Source: Anaerolineales bacterium
GTDB taxonomy: Bacteria; Chloroflexota; Anaerolineae; Anaerolineales; DRMV01
Length of the DNA: 5,735 nt
Direction: 5' to 3'
Assembly (NCBI GenBank): GCA_015491595.1
Contig: WFVP01000207.1
Location: forward strand, 1-5,735
Each line of letters starts with the position of its first letter. Positions within the stretch are counted from its first letter, which is position 1. Below are positions 1-5,423 of the stretch, in pieces. The notes below the pieces were generated by a model. That model worked only from the letters and a program-made list of their open reading frames with translations. It was not told the DNA's origin and did not search any database. The translations under genes were made by a program, and so were the position numbers.

Positions 1-2248
1 CGCCGGAACGCCGCGGGGCGGTGCGAGTGCTGCCGCGTGTACTGGTGCGAGGCTTGCCGCTGATGGCCGGGTCGTGGGCCTTGGCTTCCTCCAGGGTCCA
101 GCCCTCCAGCACCGCCTGCCGGGAAAGACGGATGCGGCCCGTAACGGGGTCGATGCTGGTGACCATAACGGTGATTTCGTCCCCCACCTTGACCACGTCC
201 TCCACCCGTTCCACGCGGCCCCGTTCCAACTGGGAAATATGCACCATGCCCAGGATTTGGGGCAGGATTTCCACGATGGCCCCGTGTTCTGTGAGGCGGA
301 TGACCCGGCCGGTGTAAATCCGGCCTTCTTGTGGGAGTTCGGTGATGGCCAGAACCCGGCGTTTGGCTTCTTCCAGGTTTTCCAGGTTGGAAGCCGCAAT
401 GTAGACCTTGCCGTCGGGCTCGATTTCGATTTTGGTGTCCGTTTCCTCCTGAAGGGCGCGGATGACCCGCCCTCCCGGACCGATAAGTGCGCCGATGCGC
501 TCCACCGGAATCTGCACGATTTCCATGCGGGGAGCATGGGGCTTGAGTTCCGGGCGGGGTTCGGCGATCACCGCCAGCATCTTCTCCAGAATCCACAGGC
601 GCCCCCGGCGGGCCTGCTCCAGGGCTTCGGCCATGATATCCGGTGTGATGCCGGGGATTTTGATGTCCATCTGCAAGGCGGTGATGCCCTTCTCCGTGCC
701 CGCCACCTTGAAGTCCATGTCCCCCAGCATGTCTTCCATGCCGATGATGTCGCTGAGCACGACGTGCCGGTCACCTTCCTTGATGAGGCCCATGGCGATG
801 CCCGAGACCGGTGCCTTGATGGGCACGCCCGCGTCCATCAGGGCCAGGGTGGAACCGCACACCGAGGCCATGGAGGTGGAGCCGTTGGAGGAGAGGACCT
901 CGGACACCAGGCGGATGGTGTAGGGGAATTCGTCTTCCGAGGGGATGACGGGGACCAGGGCCCGCTCGGCCAGCGCGCCGTGCCCGATTTCCCGACGGGA
1001 GGCGCCCCGCAAGGGGCGCACTTCGCCCGTGGAGAAGGGCGGGAAGTTGTAGTGGTGGATGTAGCGCTTGGACTCGGCCTGGAGCAGCACCGTGTCCAGT
1101 TCCTGGGCCTCGCCCAGGGTCCCCAGGGTGGCCAGGGTGAGCACCTGGGTTTCGCCCCGGGTGAACAGGCCGGAGCCGTGGGCCCGGGGGCTGATGTCCA
1201 CCTCACACCACACGGGACGGATTTCATCGGGCGCGCGACCATCGGCCCGGCGGCCCGTTTCCAGGATGTAACGCCGCACCGTCTCCTTGAGCACCTGGTC
1301 GAAAGCCGCCTTGACCTGCACTTCGGTGGGCGGTTCTGGAGCCTCGCCGCCGTTTTCCGCGGCCGTTAACGGGGCCTGGGTGAAGCGTTCCACCATTTCC
1401 GCGCGCAGGGTGTTGATGGCCTCGTTGCGCTCTTTCTTGGGCAGGGTCTGCTCGAGGATGTCCCAGAGACGGTCGGCCACGGCTTTGCGGATGGCTTCCA
1501 GCAGGTCCTCCGGCACGGTGAAGGGCTCGTAGGCGGCTTTGGGCTTGCCGATGTCCGCGGCCATGCGTTCCTGAACGTCGATGAGGGGCTGCAGGGCTTG
1601 ATGACCGAACTTGAGGGCCTCGACGACCACCTCTTCCGGCACTTCGCGGGCTCCACATTCCACCATGATGATGGCCTCGCGCGTGCCCGCGATGCGCAGG
1701 TCCAGCTCCGACTTCTCCATTTCCTGGAAGGTGGGGTTCACCACGAACTGGCCGTCAATGAGCCCGATGCGCACCGCGCCGATGGGGCCGTTCCAGGGGA
1801 TGTCGGAAATGGCCAGCGCAGCCGAAGCGGCGTTCACTGCCAGGATGTCCAGGGGGTTCTCGTCGTCTGCCGAGAAGGAATACACGATGACCTGAACTTC
1901 ATTGCGCAGGTCTTTGGGGAAAAGGGGGCGCAGGGGTCGGTCGACCAACCGGGCCACCAGGATGGCTTCATCCGAAGGCTTGCCCTCACGGCGGAAGAAG
2001 GACCCGGGGATACGCCCGCTGGCGTACATGCGCTCTTCGTAATCCACGCGCAAAGGGAAAAAGTCGATGTCCAGCCGGGCTTCCTGGCTCATTGTGGCCG
2101 CGGCGAAGACCAGGGTATCCCCCAGGCGCACGGTAACGGCTCCGTTGGCCTGGAAGGCCAGTTTGCCCGTTTCGAACACGATGGTTTTGTCGCCCACTAT
2201 GGCCTCATACGTGTGAACCTTGGGTTGGTCATAGGGTGTCGATGTCAT
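1..2248 (-). CDS. pnp: Polyribonucleotide nucleotidyltransferase (PNPase), C-terminal end beyond window
   Basis: PNPase degrades RNA 3' to 5' by phosphorolysis, releasing nucleoside diphosphates, as a cytoplasmic trimer. The frame is open for 749 codons from the ATG at 2248 to the left edge, with no stop. The first RNase PH domain carries FFRREGKPSDEAIL and RLVDRPLRPLF. A helical domain and an acidic linker follow (about 250-340). The second, catalytic RNase PH domain has RYIHHYNFPPFSTGE, SNGSTSMASVCG (454-465) and LGDMDFK, in which D506, D512 and K514 match the metal-binding D486, D492 and K494 of E. coli. A KH domain follows (about 578-636, GPGG loop at 590-593), then an S1 domain (about 642-713). 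After S1 the visible tail is Arg/Thr/Ser-rich and cut off. The start is supported by AGGGAGGA at 2255-2262, 6 nt upstream. It lies 112 nt downstream of rpsO, the usual order in bacteria. Length and motifs suggest a functional enzyme. Confidence 0.98.
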   Translation of the reverse strand, partial: MTSTPYDQPKVHTYEAIVGDKTIVFETGKLAFQANGAVTVRLGDTLVFAAATMSQEARLDIDFFPLRVDYEERMYASGRIPGSFFRREGKPSDEAILVARLVDRPLRPLFPKDLRNEVQVIVYSFSADDENPLDILAVNAASAALAISDIPWNGPIGAVRIGLIDGQFVVNPTFQEMEKSELDLRIAGTREAIIMVECGAREVPEEVVVEALKFGHQALQPLIDVQERMAADIGKPKAAYEPFTVPEDLLEAIRKAVADRLWDILEQTLPKKERNEAINTLRAEMVERFTQAPLTAAENGGEAPEPPTEVQVKAAFDQVLKETVRRYILETGRRADGRAPDEIRPVWCEVDISPRAHGSGLFTRGETQVLTLATLGTLGEAQELDTVLLQAESKRYIHHYNFPPFSTGEVRPLRGASRREIGHGALAERALVPVIPSEDEFPYTIRLVSEVLSSNGSTSMASVCGSTLALMDAGVPIKAPVSGIAMGLIKEGDRHVVLSDIIGMEDMLGDMDFKVAGTEKGITALQMDIKIPGITPDIMAEALEQARRGRLWILEKMLAVIAEPRPELKPHAPRMEIVQIPVERIGALIGPGGRVIRALQEETDTKIEIEPDGKVYIAASNLENLEEAKRRVLAITELPQEGRIYTGRVIRLTEHGAIVEILPQILGMVHISQLERGRVERVEDVVKVGDEITVMVTSIDPVTGRIRLSRQAVLEGWTLEEAKAHDPAISGKPRTSTRGSTRTAPRRSG

Positions 2249-2254
2249 ATGCCG

Positions 2255-2262
2255 TCCTCCCT
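2255..2262 (-). promoter_or_regulatory. Ribosome binding site of pnp
   Basis: On the minus strand the sequence reads AGGGAGGA, a strong anti-16S match, 6 nt before the ATG at 2248. It fixes the pnp start and lies downstream of the rpsO/pnp terminator, so it is present on any transcript that reads through. Confidence 0.85.
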
Positions 2263-2283
2263 GGTGGAATGCTCCGGGGTCCC

Positions 2284-2319
2284 AAAACGGAAAAGCCCCT
2301 TACCCACCTTGTAAGGGGC
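2284..2319 (-). terminator. Rho-independent terminator/attenuator between rpsO and pnp
   Basis: On the minus strand GCCCCTTAC (2319-2311) pairs perfectly with GTAAGGGGC (2303-2295) across a 7-nt loop, a 9-bp stem. TTTT follows at once, and a second TTTT comes after CCG. The plus-strand side has no T-run, so the terminator acts only on leftward transcription. It sits after rpsO and before pnp. Either pnp depends on partial readthrough or it has its own promoter; I see no clear promoter in the remaining 35 nt. Confidence 0.9.
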
Positions 2320-2341
2320 CGATGAGAGGTTTTGGTCGCTT

Positions 2342-2359
2342 CCCCGCCCGGATGCGGGG
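2342..2359 (-). other. Small GC hairpin just after the rpsO stop codon
   Basis: CCCCGC (2342-2347) and GCGGGG (2354-2359) form a 6-bp GC stem with a 6-nt loop, starting 1 nt past the rpsO stop. No U-tract follows, so it is not a terminator by itself. It could protect the rpsO 3' end or be a processing site on an rpsO-pnp readthrough transcript; this role is inference. Confidence 0.45.
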
Positions 2360-2360
2360 G

Positions 2361-2645
2361 TTACTCCTTCCGTCGAATGCCCAGTCGGTTGGTGATGTCC
2401 ACATACCGTTGGTAGTCCTTTTCCCGCAAGTACCGCAAGAGCCGTCGCCGCTTCCCGACCATCATGAGCAAGCCCCGACGGGAGTGCTCGTCGTGTTTGT
2501 GAATCTTCAGGTGTTCCGTCAGGTTGCGGATGCGGTAGGTGAGCAACGCAATCTGGACTTCCGGGGAACCGGTGTCGCCTTCGTAGCGCTGGAAGTCCTT
2601 GATGATTTGGGCCTTGATTTCGGGGTCCAGGCGCTTGTTGCTCAT
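2361..2645 (-). CDS. rpsO: 30S ribosomal protein S15
   Basis: S15 is a primary 16S rRNA-binding protein of the small-subunit platform and helps form a bridge to the 50S subunit. The 94-residue product is close to the usual 89 and carries the family signature: [15 protein letters not shown] near residue 22, [19 protein letters not shown] in the middle, and [10 protein letters not shown] plus a C-terminal LGIRRK. The start is chosen at the ATG at 2643-2645, 9 nt after AAGGAGG (2655-2661). The frame is open upstream to an ATG at 2789, but that extension would cross the rpsO promoter and encodes nothing S15-like. The gene is followed by a small hairpin, a terminator and then pnp. Transcription probably starts near 2703 from an extended -10 promoter, giving a leader of about 58 nt. 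Confidence 0.98.
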   Translation of the reverse strand: MSNKRLDPEIKAQIIKDFQRYEGDTGSPEVQIALLTYRIRNLTEHLKIHKHDEHSRRGLLMMVGKRRRLLRYLREKDYQRYVDITNRLGIRRKE

Positions 2646-2654
2646 TGTTCGTTG

Positions 2655-2676
2655 CCTCCTTGGATAAGCCTCCAAG
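2655..2676 (-). promoter_or_regulatory. rpsO Shine-Dalgarno overlapped by a leader hairpin
   Basis: The AAGGAGG Shine-Dalgarno (2661-2655 on the minus strand) lies 9 nt before the ATG. Just upstream, CTTGGA (2676-2671) can pair with TCCAAG (2664-2659), a 6-bp stem with a 6-nt loop. Its 3' arm covers part of the Shine-Dalgarno. A second GGAGG (2673-2669) lies in the 5' arm and loop. S15 represses its own mRNA through leader structures in several bacteria; that this one does so is inference. Confidence 0.5.
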
Positions 2677-2709
2677 CCAACAGCCGAAGCCGTCAGCCGG
2701 TCGGGGGAG

Positions 2710-2738
2710 ATTATACCATGGAAGCCCGGGATGGTCGC
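2710..2738 (-). promoter_or_regulatory. Extended -10 promoter for rpsO
   Basis: On the minus strand a perfect TATAAT (2715-2710) is preceded by TGG, giving the extended -10 TGnTATAAT. The hexamer 17 nt upstream is GCGACC (2738-2733), a poor -35, as is common where an extended -10 compensates. The predicted start is near 2703, about 58 nt before the rpsO ATG. Confidence 0.7.
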
Positions 2739-2749
2739 GGGAAAATCTT

Positions 2750-2778
2750 TTGCCAAACCGGGCCAGACTTGGTACAAT
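2750..2778 (+). promoter_or_regulatory. Promoter of the tRNA-Ser/tRNA-Arg unit
   Basis: TTGCCA (2750-2755) and TACAAT (2773-2778) are separated by exactly 17 nt, and TGG just before the -10 makes it an extended -10 as well. Each hexamer is close to the sigma-70 consensus. The predicted start is about 2784-2786, only about 5 nt before the mature 5' end of tRNA-Ser. It is divergent from the rpsO promoter with no overlap of core elements. Confidence 0.8.
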
Positions 2779-2789
2779 AGGGACGCCAC

Positions 2790-2881
2790 GGGGAGGTGCC
2801 GGAGTGGTCGAACGGGGCCGCCTGCTAAGCGGTTGCGGGGGTGGAGAGCCTCCGCCGAGGGTTCGAATCCCTCCCTCCCCG
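2790..2881 (+). tRNA. trnS: tRNA-Ser (anticodon GCT)
   Basis: The 92-nt cloverleaf has a 7-bp acceptor stem (GGGGAGG with CCTCCCC, 2874-2880) and discriminator G2881, as usual for serine. It has T8/G9, a D-arm with GAGTGGTCGAA, and an anticodon stem GCCGC/GCGGT with loop CTGCTAA (anticodon GCT at 2824-2826). The long class II variable arm has a 7-bp stem (GCGGGGG/CCTCCGC). The T-arm is GAGGG-TTCGAAT-CCCTC. It reads AGC and AGT serine codons. CCA is not encoded, so it must be added after transcription. The next tRNA starts 9 nt downstream with no terminator between, so the two are probably co-transcribed. Confidence 0.97.
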
Positions 2882-2890
2882 CTGAAATCT

Positions 2891-2963
2891 GCCCCCGTAG
2901 CTCAGAGGATAGAGCGCCTGCCTGCGGAGTAGGAGGTCGCCGGTTCGAATCCGGCCGGGGGCT
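2891..2963 (+). tRNA. trnR: tRNA-Arg (anticodon GCG)
   Basis: The 73-nt cloverleaf has acceptor GCCCCCG/CGGGGGC, D-stem GCTC/GAGC, anticodon stem CCTGC/GTAGG with one G-U pair, loop CTGCGGA (anticodon GCG at 2924-2926), variable loop AGGTC, and T-arm GCCGG-TTCGAAT-CCGGC. C35 and an A at position 20 of the D-loop, both arginine identity elements in E. coli, support the assignment. Two points are odd. The anticodon is GCG, where most bacteria use ACG modified to inosine for CGU/CGC/CGA. The discriminator at 2963 is T, where A or G is usual for arginine. CCA is not encoded. Confidence 0.95.
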
Positions 2964-2970
2964 TGAGGGT

Positions 2971-2998
2971 GCGGGGCTTCTGGCCCCGCCTCTTTTTT
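2971..2998 (+). terminator. Rho-independent terminator of the tRNA unit
   Basis: GCGGGGC (2971-2977) pairs with GCCCCGC (2983-2989) across a 5-nt loop, followed by CTC and six T, with a second run of five T at 3002-3006. It starts 8 nt after the tRNA-Arg gene and separates the tRNA unit from the chaperone/protease genes. Confidence 0.92.
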
Positions 2999-3020
2999 AC
3001 CTTTTTACGAAACGCTAATG

Positions 3021-3049
3021 ACCCCACAGCTCCATAACCGTCCTACAAT
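3021..3049 (+). promoter_or_regulatory. Possible promoter of the DnaJ-HtrA operon
   Basis: TACAAT at 3044-3049 is a good -10 candidate about 64 nt before the DnaJ-like ATG, but the hexamer 17 nt upstream (ACCCCA) is a poor -35. Neither a CIRCE-type (HrcA) nor a HAIR-type (HspR) inverted repeat is visible in 2999-3112, so heat-shock control by those repressors is not supported. Confidence 0.35.
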
Positions 3050-3112
3050 AACGACGGGCGTTTTTCACCACGGGAGCGGGCAGACCAAAACCGGTGACGA
3101 GGTAGCGGAGCC

Positions 3113-4087
3113 ATGGAATTCAAGGACTACTACGCCATACTGGGTGTCAGTCCTGACGCCTCTGAGGAGGAAATCAAACGGGCCTTTCGGCGTCTGGCCT
3201 TGAAATACCATCCGGACCGCAATCCCGGCGATAAGGCGGCCGAGGAGAAGTTCAAGGAAATCAACGAGGCCTATCAGGTGTTGAGCGACCCGGAAAAACG
3301 GGCCCGGTACGACCAGTTACGGGCTTCTTACGAACGATGGCGCCAGGCCGGCATGCCGGGAGGGTTCGACTGGTCCCAGTGGTTCACCACCCCCGGCGGG
3401 GTGCGGGTGGAGTTCCGGGACCTGGACGACCTCTTCGGCGGCGTCGGCGGGTTCTCCGAGTTCTTCCGACGCCTGTTCGGTTTTGCCCCTGGATGGGAAG
3501 AGGAAGGTTTATGGGGCTTTGGGGAACCTTTTGTTCAGGCCGAGCCCCGTACCCGGCGCACCCGCCGCCGTCGGCCGGCTTTCGAGCATCCCATTACCAT
3601 CAGCCTCCACGAGGCCTATCACGGCACGACCCGGCACATTGAAATCAACGGCCGTCGCCTGGAGGTCAAGATTCCCCCCGGTGCCCGCACCGGCACCCGC
3701 GTGCGCCTGCGCCGGGTCATCCCCCTGGAAGACGGCTCCCTGGCCGATTTGTACCTGGTGGTCAACGTGGCCCCGGACCCCCGCTTCGAACGGGAAGGGG
3801 ACGACCTGTACACCGAGGTTCCCGTGGACCTCTTCACCGCCGTTCTGGGAGGCGAGGTCAGGGTCCCGACCCTGAAAGGCGACGTGTATCTCCGTATCCC
3901 TCCGGGGACCCAATGCGGACAGACCTTCCGTCTGCGGGGTCGGGGTATGCCCCGCCTCAAGCAACCCGGTCAATACGGCGACCTGTACGTGCGCATCAAG
4001 GTGCTCATTCCCAAGGACCTTACCCCTGAGGAGCGGAAGCTGTTCCAGAAGCTGGCTTCCCTTCGTCAGCAATCCGTTCGTACCTGA
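3113..4087 (+). CDS. Class II DnaJ/CbpA-type co-chaperone
   Basis: J-domain co-chaperones stimulate the DnaK ATPase and deliver unfolded clients to it in the cytoplasm. The 324-residue product starts with a J domain (about 4-68) with the HPD motif at 33-35 that contacts DnaK, and the typical [21 protein letters not shown] helix. A Gly/Phe-rich linker (about 80-140) contains [11 protein letters not shown] strongly basic patch lies at 146-154. Two C-terminal beta domains follow (about 157-300), ending with the [18 protein letters not shown] region. The four CxxCxGxG zinc repeats of class I DnaJ are absent (one Cys in all, C268), so this is class II (CbpA-like). GAGGT at 3099-3103 lies 9 nt before the ATG. 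The HtrA gene starts 21 nt after its stop, suggesting one operon. The J domain is intact; the clients are unknown. Confidence 0.95.
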   Translation: MEFKDYYAILGVSPDASEEEIKRAFRRLALKYHPDRNPGDKAAEEKFKEINEAYQVLSDPEKRARYDQLRASYERWRQAGMPGGFDWSQWFTTPGGVRVEFRDLDDLFGGVGGFSEFFRRLFGFAPGWEEEGLWGFGEPFVQAEPRTRRTRRRRPAFEHPITISLHEAYHGTTRHIEINGRRLEVKIPPGARTGTRVRLRRVIPLEDGSLADLYLVVNVAPDPRFEREGDDLYTEVPVDLFTAVLGGEVRVPTLKGDVYLRIPPGTQCGQTFRLRGRGMPRLKQPGQYGDLYVRIKVLIPKDLTPEERKLFQKLASLRQQSVRT

Positions 4088-4108
4088 ATCCCTAACGGGA
4101 GGTGGACC

Positions 4109-5347
4109 ATGCGTAGAACTTTCCCCCAAGGGCTGGGTTTGGTGTTGTTGCTGGCCGCGTTGAGCCTGGCCTGTCTTTCGCCCCTGACCCTCGTAAGGGA
4201 GTGGCGGCTCCAGCGGTCCTGGCAGGCCACGTTAGAAGGCATGGCTTCCCAGGAACAGGGGTCCTCGCCCTCCGCGCCGGTGCCGGAGGTGACGGTGAAG
4301 GTGTCCCCTGCCCTGCAAGCCGGGGCGCCGGACCTGGAGGGCCTGTTGGTGGACCTGTACCAGCGGGTGAGCCCCGGCGTGGTGGCCATTCGGGTGTACG
4401 GCGGTCAAGGGCCCTCCATGGACGTGCCCCTGGATTTCGAACTGCCCACGGGCCAGGGTTCGGGGTTCGTCTATGACAAAGAGGGCCACATCGTGACCAA
4501 CTATCACGTGGTTGCTGATGGTGAGAAGTTCGAAGTGGTGTTCGCCAACGGCGACAAGGCCTGGGCGGAAATCGTAGGCGTGGACCAGGGTTCGGACCTG
4601 GCCGTGCTCCGGGTACAGGACGTGCCCGAAAGCCAGCTGGTCCCCCTGCCCGTGGGGGATTCAGACCAGGTGAAGCCCGGCCAAATCGTGGTGGCCCTGG
4701 GCAACCCCTTCGGGCTGCGGGGGAGCATGACCCTGGGCATCGTGTCCGCGCGGGGGCGCACCCTGCCTTCGGAGCAGATGGCCCAGCAGGGCGGCGTGTT
4801 CAGCATGGGCGACCTGATTCAAACCGACGCGGCCATCAATCCGGGGAACTCGGGAGGGCCTCTGCTCAACCTGGAAGGCGAGGTCATCGGCGTCAACCGG
4901 GCCATTCGCACCGACGGTCCAGTGCGGGGCAACGTGGGCGTGGGCTTCGCCATCGCCAGCAACTGGGTGCGCATGATTGTGCCCGAGCTCATCCGCTCCG
5001 GTGAGTTCGTCTATCCCTATCTGGGCATTCAGGCCCGAGACGATTTGCCCCTGGCGGTGATTGAGAAGCTGGACCTGCCGGTGGACTACGGTGTTTATGT
5101 GGTGGAGGTGGTGCCCGGCAGCCCCGCCGACCGGGCTGGTCTGCAGGGCGCGGAGACCACCGACTCCCCTCATGTCATTCCGCCGGGGGGCGACCTCATC
5201 GTGGCCATCAACGGCTACCCTGTGTACACCTTTGACGACCTCATCTCCTACCTGGTGACCAAGGTGCGCCCCGGGGATACGGTGACCCTGACCATCTATC
5301 GGGACGGCAAGAAGATGGACGTGGAGGTCACCGTGGGCTCCCGGTAA
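4109..5347 (+). CDS. htrA: HtrA/DegP-type (S1C) trypsin-like serine protease with one PDZ domain
   Basis: HtrA proteases degrade or guard misfolded proteins outside the cytoplasmic membrane. The 412-residue product starts with a basic N-terminus and a hydrophobic segment (about 8-28) that directs it to the membrane. C22 follows SLA, an imperfect lipobox, so it may be a lipoprotein or keep an uncleaved anchor. A Ser/Pro/Ala-rich linker leads to the protease domain (about 78-297). The catalytic triad is complete: H133 in TNYHVV, D163 in GSDLAVL and S248 in NPGNSGGPL. A single PDZ domain (about 303-410) has YLGI and SPADRAGL, with an insert rich in Thr, Ser and Pro at about 346-360. One PDZ resembles DegS and many Gram-positive HtrA more than DegP, which has two. 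GGGAGGT at 4097-4103 is 5 nt before the ATG. The 21-nt gap suggests co-transcription with the upstream J-protein. An intact active site implies a working protease. Confidence 0.96.
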   Translation: MRRTFPQGLGLVLLLAALSLACLSPLTLVREWRLQRSWQATLEGMASQEQGSSPSAPVPEVTVKVSPALQAGAPDLEGLLVDLYQRVSPGVVAIRVYGGQGPSMDVPLDFELPTGQGSGFVYDKEGHIVTNYHVVADGEKFEVVFANGDKAWAEIVGVDQGSDLAVLRVQDVPESQLVPLPVGDSDQVKPGQIVVALGNPFGLRGSMTLGIVSARGRTLPSEQMAQQGGVFSMGDLIQTDAAINPGNSGGPLLNLEGEVIGVNRAIRTDGPVRGNVGVGFAIASNWVRMIVPELIRSGEFVYPYLGIQARDDLPLAVIEKLDLPVDYGVYVVEVVPGSPADRAGLQGAETTDSPHVIPPGGDLIVAINGYPVYTFDDLISYLVTKVRPGDTVTLTIYRDGKKMDVEVTVGSR

Positions 5348-5360
5348 ACGGCCCTTCGGG

Positions 5361-5395
5361 CGTCGGGGGTGGCGGGGTTTCCCCCACCCCCGACG
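5361..5395 (+). terminator. Very stable GC hairpin after htrA, terminator-like but without a U-tract
   Basis: CGTCGGGGGTGG (5361-5372) pairs perfectly with CCACCCCCGACG (5384-5395), a 12-bp stem. The inner 11 nt can add three more G-C pairs around a bulged C. Only TGGTTT follows on the plus strand, so this is not a textbook intrinsic terminator. The minus-strand side also lacks a T-run. It may end the operon weakly, protect the htrA 3' end, or be read through into the next gene. Confidence 0.5.
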
Positions 5396-5423
5396 TGGTT
5401 TCAGGGCGGTGTGAGGGAGGCGG

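Noticed and set aside
74..1369. Long plus-strand open frame (431 codons) opposite pnp
   Set aside because: It is antisense to the clearly conserved PNPase frame. Its product is a His/Gly/Asp-rich sequence typical of the reverse of GC-rich coding DNA, with no recognisable domain.
1598..2314. Plus-strand open frame (238 codons) opposite the 5' half of pnp
   Set aside because: It is another antisense shadow. It ends in the rpsO/pnp terminator region and has no family motif.
2646..2789. N-terminal extension of rpsO to an upstream ATG at 2789
   Set aside because: It would translate through the rpsO promoter and the leader. The extra 48 residues have no S15 homology, and the ATG at 2645 has a strong Shine-Dalgarno.
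2824..2826. Possible selenocysteine or suppressor tRNA because of the long variable arm
   Set aside because: The anticodon is GCT, and the arm lengths fit a standard class II tRNA-Ser.
2999..3112. CIRCE or HAIR heat-shock operator upstream of the DnaJ-like gene
   Set aside because: I looked for TTAGCACTC-N9-GAGTGCTAA and CTTGAGT-N7-ACTCAAG type repeats and saw neither. The short AACG/CGTT stem at 3050-3062 is too weak to count.
3509..4129. Minus-strand open frame (206 codons) opposite the DnaJ-like gene
   Set aside because: It is antisense to a complete J-protein, with no ribosome site or motif to support it.
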